A stretch of DNA of 64,000 bases from Dryomyza anilis (Eukaryota > Arthropoda > Insecta > Diptera > Dryomyzidae). The position numbers and the translations under genes were made by a program. The notes below the pieces were generated by a model, which was given only the letters and a program-made list of their open reading frames with translations, was not told the DNA's origin and made no database searches. Below are positions 11,994 to 24,837 of the stretch, one piece after another (position 1 is the stretch's first letter; each line of letters starts with the position of its first letter). The stretch lies in the NCBI GenBank assembly GCA_951804985.1, contig OX638132.1:18395529-18459528 (forward strand), given 5' to 3'.

Positions 11994-12213
11994 CTGCTTA
12001 AAATAACACGACATTTTTAGTTTCTGATGCTGGAAGTAAAGGGTTTTTTTAAATTGGAGTAGAAACTAAAGATAAACAACTAGCACGCAATGAGATTTGC
12101 ACGCACGAACTCAGATTTTCGTGCGTGACACGAAAAAAGCACGACACGCGCCCATCTCCTGTATGTACCATTAAAATTATAAGACGCACTCTTAAATATA
12201 ACAGAAAAACATA

Positions 12214-13340
12214 AAGGGTTTTTCAACAGGGACGCTACAAAAGTAGAGCGACAGGGACAGCAAAAGATGCCATATTTCTTGTCGATCTTTTGACATTTCT
12301 CTTCAGTAAGGTTTGCCATTTTATGATGGAAAGATATACGAGCCAACAACGAGTAGAAATTATTAAAATTTACTACCGAAATTCGGAGTCAGTGGCCTCA
12401 ACGTTAAGAGCGCTACGTCCAATTTATGGTCGTCATAATCGTCCTAGCAGATCAACAATTGAGCGTCTAGTGGAAAAATTTGAATCCAAAGGCACAGTAC
12501 AAAATGTTCCCGTGCCAGTGAGATAAAGAAGTGTCCGTAGTGTCGAGAATATTGCAGCCGCTGAGGCTTCAGTTGAAGAAAGCCCAAATGAGTCTCTCAC
12601 ACGTCGTACTCAAGCGTTGGGCATCTCTGTGACGTCCTTGTGACGAATTTTGCGAAAAGATCTTGGCCTACATACTTACAAAATCAAATTGACGCAAGAA
12701 CTGAAGCCGCTTGACCACCAGAAGCGTCGTATGTTCGTGAATTGGGCTGAGCAACAACTTGAAAATGATTCAGATTTTCAACGAAAAATCATTTTCTGCG
12801 ATGAGGCTCATTTCTGACTGAATGGCTTCGTCAATAAACAAAATATGCGTACTCCATGAGTCATCACTGCATCCCGAAAAAAATACGGTTTGGTGCGGTT
12901 TATGGGCCGGCGCCGTCATTGGGCCGTACTTCTTCCGTCTTGATCAAGACCGGCACGTTACTGTGAATGGGAATCGCTACCGTTCAATGATAACCGAATA
13001 TTTTGGGCCCCAATTGGATGATAAGGACTTGGAGGACATGTGGTTCCAACAGGACGGTGCCACAAGCCACACAGCTACGTCAAGTCTATGGTCTATGCCA
13101 AAAAGCCAGCGACGATTGATGAACTTCGTACGAATATCGGACGTGAAATTGCAGCAGTATTTATGCTTCAAAACCGTCGAAAATTGGGTTCAGCGTCTGG
13201 ACTTCTGCAAGCGTGCCCGTGGTGGCCATGCAAAAGAAACCGAGTTCCACACATAATGGCATCAAACGTACTTTTACAGGAATAAAGAATTTCATTGATA
13301 TCCAAAACCGTTTTTGTAGCGCTCTTATTGAAAACCCCTT
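12214..13340 (+). mobile_element. Tc1/mariner-superfamily element, inactive, copy 2
   Basis: Duplicate of 6921-8047, with identical ends, TA sites and internal deletions. Confidence 0.93.
12326..13285 (+). pseudogene. Mariner-type transposase pseudogene, copy 2
   Basis: Same broken gene as at 7033-7992, including the three early stops (12524, 12641, 12815), the frame changes and the loss of the region that should hold the third catalytic acidic residue. Sharing every lesion shows the damage came before the duplication. Confidence 0.9.
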
Positions 13341-13709
13341 TATAAATATTAAGTGATGCGTATTTCTATTTTCATGGTATAGTCGAATTAAATTTTAATT
13401 TAAAATTTTTTCAGCATCATTAATTAAAACGAATAAAATGTTCGTTACTTTAATGCATAATATACATATTTTATTAAATAATCAATGATAAAACCCACAC
13501 AGAGGGAAAATATAATAAATCTAAATACATTTCGAAACTTTCTCACTCGAATTGTTTTTTTTATTTCAATTCAATACTTTTTATTTAATCTTAATTTAAA
13601 TACTTTTTATGTTTTATTACGTAGATAATAAATTCTTGAAGTACATATTCATTATATTGAAGATTTTAAATTTTCTGTGCACAATATGCATTTGTTGCCC
13701 TCTTCGATG

Positions 13710-14910
13710 TAAAAACATTTTCAAAATGTATGTCGCACTTGTACAACTGCCACTTCTTCCGCTCTCTTTTACTCTCTTACTTAAAAATATGCGTTTTCTC
13801 TTTAGAGATTTTGTTGTGGCTCAGTCAGTTTACAAATGAGCTTCAATTTGTTGCGACGACGTACATTTGAATGAAACGGCGCTGATTGCCACTTGAAACA
13901 TTTTTCCACATCCGGTGTGGATTACAGATGGCTACGCGCCTCGCAGGACCCTCGTCTAGCAGGCGCCCATATAATACATAATACAGTCATCGTGGCAATT
14001 GTTGTTTTTCCTACTGCTGCTGCCACTTAGCAATTTTTCTATTTTTGCTGTTGCGACATCTCAGCCTTGAAGCAAAAAAGTTAAAGAAAAAATTTCCGCG
14101 CGCGCGTTAAAAAGGATTCTTTGCCAAAATATGCAAAGTAGCTGTCATCATTGCTTTGGGGTACTTTCTGCATACTTCCGAACACTGCTTCATTATTCCC
14201 AGTATCATTTGCATCGTTGCCATTTTCACATTTGTCTCCGACTCATCCACCAAGTGCCCTGCGTGCTGCCGTCTTTCATCACTGACACCTCACACTCTGC
14301 ACTTTTCTGCTCAATTACAATGAAATATTGGCTGTGAAAATATATTACAGATGCCGCGTTACTCATTCCTCGCCTTCGTTATAGCCGTCTATTGCGTGAA
14401 GCATATTTCCTTTCATCCTTCAGACATGACTCGAATGTCGCTGCGGCAGCATCGAATTATTTTTGCGCCGCTTTTGATGCCGCTAAATTTAGTTTAGATT
14501 TTTGTTTTGGCTAAAACCCTTGTAATGTGTGCGAGAGCGTGTGTGTGTGTGTGTGTTGAGTGGCTCAGAGAGTGTTGACAGTAATGAAATTATGACGCAG
14601 GATATTTGAGGATAATACTTCTTAATCATACTCAAAGTGCAAAAGAAGAGCCTGCTTGTGTCATATTTTGTTCTCATTTCATTTATTTTTTTTATTATTA
14701 TTTTATTTTATTTTATGTCATTTATTTTTTTCTTCTCTTGATTTTGTTGTTGTTGGTAATGCGATAATCAGCTAGCTTGAGAAAGAACAAATTTATATTA
14801 ATTAAAGTCATTTTTCTGGATTAGCGTGCTTGGAGCAAGAAAAATCATTATAAACACTTTTGTGAAATTAGAATAACGTTAGTGCGTCACAGAATTAGAT
14901 CGAAATAGAA
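13710..14910. other. Quieter DNA, no gene recognised; possible regulatory or intronic sequence
   Basis: Less AT-rich than the surroundings, with stretches such as CGCGCGCGTT at 14099 and GCTGCGGCAGCATCG near 14442, and a short (GT)n at 14541-14557. The composition resembles fly non-coding DNA near genes. The open frames of 62-76 codons here show no domain. I found no tie to the repeats elsewhere in the window. Confidence 0.4.
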
Positions 14911-15732
14911 CGAGTTGGGAAAGTTAGGTCACATGGGGCGGACTTTTATAGTCGGTCGGGCCCGACTATGGAATACCCTACACCATTGGTGGGATATTTA
15001 ATTGTGTATCTTAATTTTAAAGTTTTTAATTATACTGAACCTCCCCACCCTCAGAATATTATTCACATATTAGAAATTTACATCTTATATCCCCATAATT
15101 TAAAAAATTGATATAAAAGTATAAAAAACTAATACAAAAAATTAGAATAATGTAAATGGGCAGACCACGCCTATATTCAAATATTTTGTAAGGATAATAT
15201 TTCATAGATTTGATTTTAATAATTTACGGTTGAAATTTCCACAATGAAAACCCGGGAAATAATGAAAAAAAACAGGTGGGCGGATCACACCCATTTTTGG
15301 ACCACATAGTTTTGTATGAATTGTAACAATATGTTTTAAATTTTATAACTATATCTTGAATACTTTTCGAGTTATTAGTTCCTAAAGAGGTATATAAAAG
15401 TGACTTGTATGGGAGGTGGGCGTGTCCGTTGACCGATTTGGCTCATTTTCAAACTCAGTTCCTACTTTTGGCTAAAATATATTGAGACGAAATTTCATCG
15501 CATTATGATCAGTATTTCTCAAGTTTTTCTGTATTCGGACAGCAAGACAGCAAGACGGACAGACATACAGACAGACAGACAGACAGACGGACATGGCTAA
15601 ACGGACTCGGGTAGTGATGCTGATCAAGAATATATATACTTTACCATACCGGACACGCCTCCTAAGGGGCGTTACAATATATGCACAAAGTTAATATGTA
15701 CCCTGTACCTCATAGGTGTAGGGTATAAAAAT
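14911..15732 (+). mobile_element. mini-me / INE-1-like element, subfamily A
   Basis: Starts near CGAGTTGGGAAAGTTAGGTC and contains the hairpin ATAGTCGG-TCGGG-CCGACTAT (14948). The conserved string CGTGTCCGTTGACCGATTTGG follows, then a CAGACAGACAGACGGAC microsatellite core (15540-15592). The conserved block ACGGACTCGGGTAGTGATGC...GATCAAGAATATATATAC comes next, and it ends GGTGTAGGGTATAAA. An RGAC (GTCY) plus TA proto-microsatellite flanking a conserved core is the hallmark of dipteran mini-me elements, relatives of the Helitron-like INE-1/DINE group. No protein is encoded. Confidence 0.85.
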
Positions 15733-16894
15733 AAATATTAGAATTCTGCTAAAAAACGAATTTAATTAGAAGATTAGGTGAGAGCTGAGATTATATCTTA
15801 AAATATTATAAAATTGTGTTAAATCTTAATAGAGTTTTTAGTGTTTTTTTTTTATTTTTGTCGTATACAATATTTCCAAAGGTATTCGAGGTAATCGAAA
15901 AAAAAACATGTTTATAGACATTCTATGGTTTGGTAAGCGTTGAATATAAAGAACAAACGTTTTTTTTATTGATCCAAAAGATGCATTAAAGAACACCCAT
16001 CAGGTATGAGTAACAATTTTTAAAATTACAGACGAGCATTCCTGTATTTTTAAATTTCGATGTCAAATCCGCTCTACATTATTTTTATTAGGTATCCCGG
16101 ATTTTCAAGTTGCGATTTTCATTACGGTTTTTGTCTGGGATACCGGAAAACGAGGTCACATACACATTAGAAGACACAAACACATATTCAGATCAATACT
16201 GTTAAACTTTAGCATTTCGTGGATTGCACATTGTTGAGTTTTGCATAAAATAACATTATTGTGCCGGCAGCAGCAGCAACTACAACGACAGCAACAATAA
16301 TAAAATGAACAATATTTAAAATTACAACAACAACAGCAGCAACATCAGCAATCATGCTTAGATGAAGTTCTGAACCAAGTACTTGACGTTGTTGTTCTTA
16401 TTGCAGATTGTTGTCGCGGTTGTTATGTTGCTGCTACTACTGTTCTTCTCCTTGTTGTTGTCGTTGTTTTCCCCAATTTGAAAGTAGCTCTAACAACAGC
16501 AACCGCCGCAGTAGAGAAGCTTTTCGGAAGCTTAACAAATTCACAACTAAAAGCTTTACAAGAGAAATAAAACTACTTTCAATGAAAACGCGAATAATAT
16601 AAAACCAAGGAAACCACATCTCGAGACGTGCTCTGAATGAGTGTTTAAAATAAAATAATTTTGTTCTACAGAAAACAAAAAAATTAAATCTTTATTATGT
16701 AGCTAACTTTTTCAATGTTGTATTCTACTCAAGGACCTACAATTCGTTACTAGAAACTGAAATGCCCCCAAATTTTAATATTATTCATTTTGCTAAATAC
16801 CATCAGAGTATTACACCCACTGAATTCTCAAATTTATATTATCGAAATTAAAATTCCGTATTTTTTTTTTATTTACAACTAAAATACTCATCAT
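15733..16894. other. AT-rich DNA with CAA/CAG triplet runs, no gene seen
   Basis: No credible gene. At 16260-16350 there are CAGCAGCAACTACAACGACAG-type runs on the plus strand, and at 16390-16470 TTGTTGTTGTCG-type runs. Both give short open frames on both strands that I treat as by-products. Confidence 0.45.
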
Positions 16895-17480
16895 TTCGAA
16901 AATTAAAATTCACCACAACGAAACTCACCACATCAAAATTCACCACACCAAACTGACCACACCGAAAATCACCACACTAAAACTCTCCACACTCAAATTC
17001 ACCACACTAAAACTCACCACACTCAAATTCACCACACTAAAACTCACCACACTAAAATTCACTACACTAAAATTCACCACACCTAAACTGACCACACCTA
17101 AACTCACCACACTTAAACTCACGTCACCTAAATTTACCGCACTTAAACTTCTACTTGGAAAAACTCTACGGGGAAAAACTCTACGGTGAAAAATTCTACC
17201 AGGAGGAATTCTTCGGAAAAGCGTTCTACAGGATAGAATTTTACGGTGAAGATTTCTACGGGGAAGCACAGTCTGAGAATGAATTGCCTTTGAGAAAAAT
17301 TGTTTTGGCAGAGAATTATTTTTGTATCGGTTACTAAATTTATAACACCAATTAAAAACGTTCACAGCGACGCACGGGTCGCTGATATAAATAATAAAAA
17401 TGTACTTTATATTAATAAAATCGCTCCATATCCTTGCATTCACAAAATCTTTGTACGAGTCGTGCAGGGGTCCAGCTATA
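16895..17480 (-). mobile_element. Double-minisatellite element, truncated copy
   Basis: Contains the 15-bp array of type ACTCACCACACTAAA (about 16905-17140), then the second 15-bp array of type GAAAAACTCTACGGG (about 17155-17275). It then has a unique tail ending GAGTCGTGCAGGGGTCCAGCT at 17475, the inverse of the CTAGCTGGACCC start of the full copy at 49493. The (GTCT)n-bearing end is missing. A 167-codon minus-strand frame exists only because the repeat is five codons long. Confidence 0.75.
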
Positions 17481-17744
17481 TATCCTATATACTTTACGAG
17501 TTATGCTTTTCCAACCAACTATGAGAGAAGGGCAATTGTTCAAAGAACATGCCTTGACTTATATTCGAATTTAGAATTCTTTTTTTGGCTACAATTTATT
17601 GGAGTAGTATTTTCAAAATATCGTGTAAAGGATAGACTGATGATTTGTTCAATATGTTGAAATTCTAAAAATACCGAAGTCAAAATTTTACAAAAATCAA
17701 AGTCAAAGTTGAACATTTTGAAATGTACAGTATCTGTTTTCAAC

Positions 17745-19440
17745 GGGGAAATGATATACCAAAATCATCATCATTTTTATGAATTTCGTTCTTCCAACCA
17801 TGATTCATTGTATTGAAGAACGATTCAAAATATTGATAACTACACGGATAGAAAAGATTAGTTTGAATATGTTTGAATGTAATTAAAAAGTAATACGAAA
17901 TTACCATAGATGTATGAAGGAATGAAGTGTAATTAAATTATAATCGAAATTGAATTTATTTTTGTTCACGTTTAAACATTATTATATTGTCCAGCAGAAT
18001 CTGTCAACATTTACCATAAATATGTTACAATACCAGCATAAAATTTTAATTGCATTTGAATAAACTATTTCTTGGCAATTTACTTGGTTAAAACTATGTT
18101 TCGAAATACAGAAAATGCTAATCAAATCTAAATACAACGTATGTTCGCAACGCTCGTCTTAATTCGATAATTTATCGAAGTTGGCAACGTTCTGCATCAT
18201 TTTCTACCTACGCCATATTTTGCCATCGTTTGAACATATTGATGTTTAAAAACAAACAAAAAAGAAATTGGATTTAAATAAGTGTATTCTTGCAACATTC
18301 TTCTTGTATACGAAGTTGGCACTTGTTGAGCAGAATTTTCTACCTACGTCTCTATTGTCGTCGTTTGAAGTATGTATAGGGTCATTTTAAACATACTGAT
18401 GTTTGACAAAGTTGACACTCGGTGATCGGCATTTTCTGCGTACGTGTGTTTTGTTGTTCATTGAGAAACGTATTCGCGTCGGTAATAATTTAGTTATTTG
18501 TAAATTAAATAAATATATAAATTGTGTTACAAAAAGTACAAATAGTAACAGAGTATAATAACTTGCAGTATATAATTTCTGAAACTAAAGTGAAAAAACC
18601 ACAAATAAAAATCTGTGTTTCGATTTTCAAACAGAATTTGGCTTGTTTTTACGAAAGCCTCCGTGAATTACTTGTTTCTATGCAAACATACTACTTTTTG
18701 AACTGAAACAACTTATGTAACATATTTATATTCAGGTCGTTCAAAACCATGTTTTTATTTGAACATATTTATGTTTTGGTTCAAATATTTATTTTGTTTG
18801 GATGAAGTAAGTATTATGTTTCCATTAGAACATACTCCATTTTAAGGGGCAACATTGAAATGCTTCCGTGATATTATAATGTAAGTCAGAGCTCATTACA
18901 ACACTGTTCAAGTCTCAATACAACCCTGTTTACAAATTATTTATCAGTCAATTATATATAATGTTTACATAAAATTCCAAACATACAAGTTAATGCCTGC
19001 AAAATTATGTTGGGGAGAGCCCTTTTTTATGCAGCGTGTACAAAACATCAATGCTATGAATACATTATCAATATGATAATTGAACTAAAAAGTGTTCATC
19101 AATATGATGAAGTATATGTGAAGGTTATATATATATTTTAAAAATATATTTTAAAAAAATATTCTCTGAAAAAGTGAAATTGAAAAAACAATTTTTTTTT
19201 TTGAATAATTTTTTTTTTCACAAAATAATTTTTTTTCAAACTAATTTTCTTTTACAAACAAATTTTCGTTGGAGAATTTTTCTTTTCGCCCATTTTTTAA
19301 AGTTTTTTTTTTTCGAATTTTATTTTTTAATGAAATTATTTCGAATTATATTTTCAAAAAAAAAAATTTTTTTTTTGAAAAAATATCCATCAAATTATTT
19401 TTTTTTGAAAAATATAAGTTTTTTTCATAATTATATTTTA
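17745..19440 (-). mobile_element. CACAG-family MITE, partial, split by a CACG-family insertion
   Basis: The left part (17745-17842) matches the inverse of the family's right end (ATTGTATTGAAGAACGATTC). The right part (19039-19440) continues with CATCAATGCTATGAATACAT, AGTGTTCATCAATATGATG and the poly(T)/TTCGAA core typical of the family. The order agrees with an intact inverted copy such as 39936-40842. The far end is not recognisable, so the copy is incomplete and old. Confidence 0.7.
17843..19038 (+). mobile_element. CACG-family MITE, complete copy
   Basis: Starts CACGGATAGAAAAG and ends TTATGCAGCGTG, with TA on both sides (17841-17842, 19039-19040). It contains the middle segment (about 18240-18640) shared with the copy at 1301-2673, plus many TATTTATGTTT palindromes. 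It lies inside an older CACAG-family copy. Confidence 0.9.
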
Positions 19441-20965
19441 TAAATCAAGTTTAACAATTAAATAACATAAACTATATAGGAATTATAAATATATATAATT
19501 CAAATACTAATTATTTAAAATGTTTCAGGACTACAATTATTATTTCTGGTTCATTACAAGTATTTCGTACATGCAATAGTTAATTATTACAAACATTCAA
19601 TTGTTTACCACAAATACTTTGCAAATAATACTTTTTCTGTGTATTCATTCAATTTGCAATGTTTTTAGTTATTTTTAGCTTTAATATTTTTGGCCATTTT
19701 TGTTTCATTACAAAATTGTTTCAAAGTTAGAAGGCCTATAAAATTTCGACATATCGAATTCTCTGGAATCTCACTGTTCCAGTAAGTATTTCAATTCCAT
19801 ATATTCTATGGGTAACTCTTGGTTAAAGTGGCAGTTAGTGCTTAACCGAAGATGGTGCAAAAGGGTCAACATTTTAATAAAATACAATTTAAAAAATATT
19901 GTACCGAAATTTAGTAAATTTATTGTTGTAAAAATGTTGATAAAAACCATACTTATGCAATTTAATTTTCCTTCAAATGCAAATGTAACCAAATAAACAA
20001 ATGCAAAGTGAAAACCTTCAAAACTTAATGAATACGTAGTAGAAATAGCACCACATCTGTTTTGCCAAATAAGTATTGCCGCTGCTACGGTTTCAGTGTT
20101 TCTACGTATTGTGTACAGGGCATCTTTTATTCAGAAAATTAAATTTTACATTTAATTGTGCGCTAGACAATAACAACACTCAAAAACCGCACAACTCAAC
20201 AAGAATGTAAATAATTTAATCCATAGTCTAAATACATTTCTCAAGAAAATAAACTTAAAAGTCGGAGCCAAGTACGATGTACCTTCTACTGAAAACACTT
20301 GTTGTTCCGTTTGTACATTTCTGTTTTTGCCGCTATTATCTGGTCCATAGTCCATAGAATAGTCCTTATGCAGTAAATAAATAGGCGTCCTCATCGCTAC
20401 TAGCGTCAATTTATGCGTTTACCTGCCTCTAAATTTAATTTATTCGTCGGACGTCGCTTGCGAAGCGGACTCTCTAGTTCGACAATATTTCAATGTCAAT
20501 GGATAACACAAGGATTATACGCCATAAAGCTACAACAGCATCAAGCTACAGTAACAACAATAATAATTCCTTGTGCTACAGGATATATTGGTGCGTCGTA
20601 GTGCGTGATGCAGGCTTGTACTAACGAAGGTCCTTGACGTTGACTGGAGCGCTGCTTTTATATGCGGCACATAATAATCAAACTATAAATTAAATTAGCG
20701 CATAAAAATTCTGTGTGCATAACGGTCGTGAAGTCTATTTCAATGGAAGAGTATGCTCTGACTTGTAATATAAAAGATACATTAGGTGCTGCCAGGTTTA
20801 CATGATGTTGCAACAACTGTTTTCTCCAACATTTTTATATTGTAAGAATTACGAATTATTGAGTATACTCATAAAAACGTTATATTTAATGAACCGTAGC
20901 CACTTATGATAACGAGATACATGAAAAATGGAACAACAGTACAGAGAAACAAATGTTCAAAGATA
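19441..20965. other. Non-repetitive DNA, no gene recognised
   Basis: AT-rich up to about 20150, then somewhat richer (20430-20640, for example GTCGGACGTCGCTTGCGAAG). Open frames reach 85 codons without domains. No match to other parts of the window. It could be intron or intergenic. Confidence 0.4.
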
Positions 20966-22815
20966 CACGCAGGTAAATCAAGACTCACCTAAACATAATT
21001 AGCAGCAAACAACGAATATGTTTATAGAACACTGCAAACATAACATATATTTGTTTGCATGAAAACAGAAAATGTTTATATGCCAATCATAATATGTTTG
21101 GCTTAAAACATTATATATATTTGGGTGAGAATATAAATATATTTCGTCTGTGAACAACTTATATTTGCATCATAAACATTTTCTTTATTTGCAATTAAAA
21201 GTTTTGTTTAGATTAAACATTTTTTTATTTGAATCTATATAATTAATTCAATTATATGTATTTGAAACAAAGAATCATTATGTATTGCGTCATCTTCAGC
21301 ACAAAGAACCCCAGCCCTATATGTTGAGGCCTTTATCCAGGTTAGATCAAATGGGAAATTTCAAAGTAGGTGTTATTATGATAGTTAGGATTATCAAAAT
21401 TATAGTCAGTCTAAGCCGACTATAAATACCCTTCACATATGTGTTGTTACTATTAAAAGTGGTATATAGGTCACCAGGGTATACGAATCCTGAAAATAAC
21501 TACAATCTTTCAATCGCTGAAGAATTTCCATTCATATGATACCCATATTTACAAATGGGTAGATGTACCGAATTTCGATTTTTTTTTTTTTGGAACCACA
21601 AGTCGTTTCGCCGGAAACCATTATTTTCATGTATTTGAGTATGAGTCAATATATATTTGACCAAAATAAGTTTACCTAAGCACGTATACAGTAAAATTGA
21701 TCCATAGATATACATTTTAAATGAGGTCTTGAACATATGTGGTCGGTTCTAAGGTCACAATATACCGATCATGCCAATTTTCTTGTTCAGATAGCTTAGA
21801 TATATAAATAATCTAAATCTAAAGTTTCATTGCTCTAGCTCTTTTATTTTTTCTGTAATCGTGATTTCAACAGACAGACAGAGGGACAGCAGACGGATAG
21901 AGAGACAGACAGAGAGACGGAAGACGGACATCGCTAAATCGACTCAGGAGGTCATGCTGATCAAGAATATATATACTTTTCCATACCGAAGATGCTTCCT
22001 TATGGGTGTTACAAACGGCGTACCAAACTGAATATACCCTTTTACTCTTAAAGTAGGGTATAAAAATATTGTTTAATTAAATATTGAGCAAGAAATAATA
22101 AAATAATACATATAGTTTAATATTCAAATATAAAATTATTCGCAAATTGATGTGCAAAGAACATTATGTTTGGCTGATGAGATGTAACTATTATGCACAC
22201 AAAAAACGCGCAAAGATAATTAATTGGAGTTTAATTTGCAAATATAAGTTTAATTGTAGTGCAATTTATTTTCTTCTGCCTGCTTATACGTACATTTTTG
22301 ACTTTTTATTTATGTATTAAACTAAATACAAATTTTTATTATTTTTTACATTCATTAATTTTAGATTTTTTTAACACTTTTTATACTTAGTTACGACATC
22401 CACTCACGTTCTACTCAACTGTTTAACTGGCACAGCAAATAAAGAGAATAAATCCAACTATAAAACCTTCGACTTTGTGCTCTCACTTTTATATATTTCA
22501 CTCGCATGCAAATATAGTATGAGTGAAAAAGAGACAACGATATATACAGAGTTTATGCAAACATAATATATTTTTATCGAAACATAATATATATTTTTTA
22601 TGCAAACATATGTATGGTATAATGAAGCTGCAACCAAAATATGGTTATGACTTTAATAATTATATTCACATATTACATATTATATTTGAATATAAACTAA
22701 TTTATTAAAATTGTGAATAAATTATATTTTGAACCATATTGCAAACATATTTATGATTTTTAAGAACAGATTATATTTGAGTTCAAACATATAAAATTAC
22801 ATTTTTCCCTGCTTG
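20966..22815 (+). mobile_element. CACGCAGG-family MITE, interrupted by a mini-me
   Basis: The left end CACGCAGGTAAA after TA (20964-20965) mirrors the right end CAAGCAGGGAAA read inward from 22815 (TA at 22816-22817). The interior carries many AACATAATATATGTTTG palindromes, as in the CACG family, but the unique parts differ. A second, truncated copy at 23901-24726 has the same order of blocks (CAGCACAAA.AACCCCAGCC, then TATTGAGCAA, then TCACTCGCATGCAAATAT) without the mini-me. This fixes the insertion point at about 21340. Confidence 0.78.
21341..22068 (+). mobile_element. mini-me / INE-1-like element, subfamily B
   Basis: Starts GTTAGATCAAATGGGAAATT and has the hairpin TATAGTCAG-TCTAAGC-CGACTATA. 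It then has a short RGAC core (21870-21925) and the block TCGCTAAATCGACTCAGGAG...GATCAAGAATATATATAC, ending AAAGTAGGGTATAAA. It differs from subfamily A in the hairpin loop and in the sequence between hairpin and core. It is inserted in the CACGCAGG-family element. Confidence 0.85.
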
Positions 22816-23022
22816 TAGACAGACGGACATAGCTAAGTGAACTTGGGTAAGTAATACTGATCATGAATTTCCCTTCATAGGTATAGGGTATAAAAAGCTA
22901 CATAGATACAGGTTACAACACAATTTTTGAATAGTATCAGTCTCTTCACTCTTGGGATGTAATGTTGTTCAAGAAAAGGCATATTTTTCTCAGTTCCTCA
23001 TAGGTGTAGGGTAAAAAAAAGA
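22816..23022 (+). mobile_element. mini-me tail fragments
   Basis: ACAGACGGACATAGCTAAGTG through GGTATAGGGTATAAA (22817-22893) is a shortened mini-me core and tail. CTCATAGGTGTAGGGTAAAA near 22995 is a second tail. Both are relics. Confidence 0.65.
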
Positions 23023-23718
23023 TACAAAGAATCATGTTACAACACATTTTTTTAATTACTTATCATTCTCTAATTTACAAAAGTATGTCAATTGAAAAAT
23101 TTAATTGGTTTTCAGCTGCAAAACAATTTTTAATTAAATATTTCTGATCTGATTGACATGGCAAACATGGCAAGCCATCAATAACGCGGCTAGACAAGGA
23201 TGTTGTCCTTGAACGGGCCATAAAGTCAATGTTTAAGTGGCAGGCCAATGTGAAAGCGCCAATGTGAACGAATTTGTTTCAGTAAATAAATAGGTTTATC
23301 AGAAAAGATAAATTTTTGTTATAGCGTAAAGTGTTGGAATTCAATCTGTGCCCAGTGTGCGTACAAATTAGAAATTTTACACTGAAATAAATAACTTTGA
23401 CGCATATTGTTTAATATTATAAAAATCAAATTGGTAAAATGTTTGATAGATAAATATTTGTTCATTTTATGCATTGATCAGACATGTATAGATATTAAAA
23501 TATTTTTCTGATTAATAATTGATATATTTTAACGTAGAGTGCTAACCAATTTCAAAAATATTGAAGTGAAACATGGTAAAACATTGGTCAATTCAATAAA
23601 ACAGAGTGAGTTCCTGTTTATAGTTAATTTAAATAATTAGTAATTTCAATTATATATATAAATAGAAAATATGACTTTTTCAAATTTTGAGACAAAATTC
23701 GAAATCTTTTGCTGAACA
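23023..23718. other. AT-rich DNA, no gene seen
   Basis: No gene and no recognised repeat, apart from a slightly GC-richer block at 23150-23270. Confidence 0.45.
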
Positions 23719-23900
23719 TGAATACACTCGAAAAAATGTCCTATTAAAATTGGTCAATAGAATAGTTATTGATTCAATAGTATACAAAAAATAAATATGT
23801 TCATGTAAACACACAAACAATTTAATAGTATTTAATGGTATTTACCTATTAAAATAATAATTTATCTGATTCACTAATTTTAATAGCAATAATATGTTTG
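23719..23900. mobile_element. CACCC-family MITE, degenerate copy
   Basis: Begins CACTCGAAAAAATGTCCTATT (compare CACCCAGAAATAATTCCC at 49026). It shares GTATACAAAAAATAAATATG, TTTAATGGTATTTACC and iterated TTTAATAGTA motifs with that copy. The right end is not clear. Confidence 0.6.
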
Positions 23901-24726
23901 ACTCTCCATATAACATATATTTCGGTGGGAATATAAATATGTTTCTCCTGTAAACATATTATGTTTGCATCTATATACAATTTTATTATATACAAATACA
24001 AATTTTATTTGGGTAAAACATATTTTTATTTGGATATAAATATAATAAATAGAAAAATATAATTATATTTGGAATTTCAAAGTAACCCCGCCATCTCCAG
24101 CACAAATAGTCCCAGCCTTGTCGGGGGTAGCCTTGTCGTGGTTGATCCACATATTGAGACCTTCTTTATCCAGTATATCTTCACATACAAGGGTGCTGTA
24201 AATACAAAACAAATTTAATTAGATATTGAGCAAAAAATAAAAATATATATCAAATAATTTAATCTTCAAATATGAAATTATTCGCCAACTGATTTGCAAA
24301 GTAAATTATGTTTGGCTGATGAGTGGTTAACTATTATACACACAAAAAGCGCGTCGCTTTCTATTATACACACTTTGCAGTTTAATTTGCAAAAATAAGT
24401 TTAATCGTAGTGAAGTGACTTTTAGACTTTTCTTTCTTCTCTCTGCTTATACTCACATTTTAACTTTTTATTTATTTATTAAATTAAACGCATATTTTAA
24501 TTATTTTTTTACATTAATCTATTAATTTACTCAACTGTTTAACTGACACATCAAATAAGAGAATAGATCAAACAATAAAAACTTCGCTCATTGTGCTCTG
24601 AATTTTAGCTATTTCACTTGCATGCAAATATTATATGAGTGAAAAAGAGACAACGATATATACAAAGCTATTGAAAGTATATTATATTTAAATCCAAACA
24701 TAATATATATGTTTTATGCGAACATA
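23901..24726 (+). mobile_element. CACGCAGG-family MITE, truncated copy
   Basis: Collinear with 21060-22620 minus the mini-me: GGGAATATAAATATGTTT, CATCTCCAGCACAAATAG, TATTGAGCAAAAAATA, GCATGCAAATATTATATGAG. It is cut on the right by the (GTCT)n end of the double-minisatellite element. Confidence 0.75.
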
Positions 24727-24779
24727 ATTATCTATATATATAAAACTCTTAGTCCGTCTGTCAGTCTGTTGGTCTGTTG

Positions 24780-24837
<58 letters not shown>

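Larger units (their letters stand above)
8415..13707. repeat. 5,293-bp tandem duplication, unit 2
   Basis: Second, apparently identical unit. It joins unit 1 at CTTCGA/TGGCAATG and leaves the duplication at CTTCGATG/TAAAAAC. Unit 2 resumes unique sequence after 13709, so TG is the only shared breakpoint sequence. All embedded features are those of unit 1 shifted by 5,293 bp, including AT-rich stretches at 8488-9807 and 10894-11557 where I see no gene. Confidence 0.96.

Noticed and set aside
16940..17443. 167-codon minus-strand open frame
   Set aside because: Same 15-bp minisatellite effect in a truncated copy of the same element.
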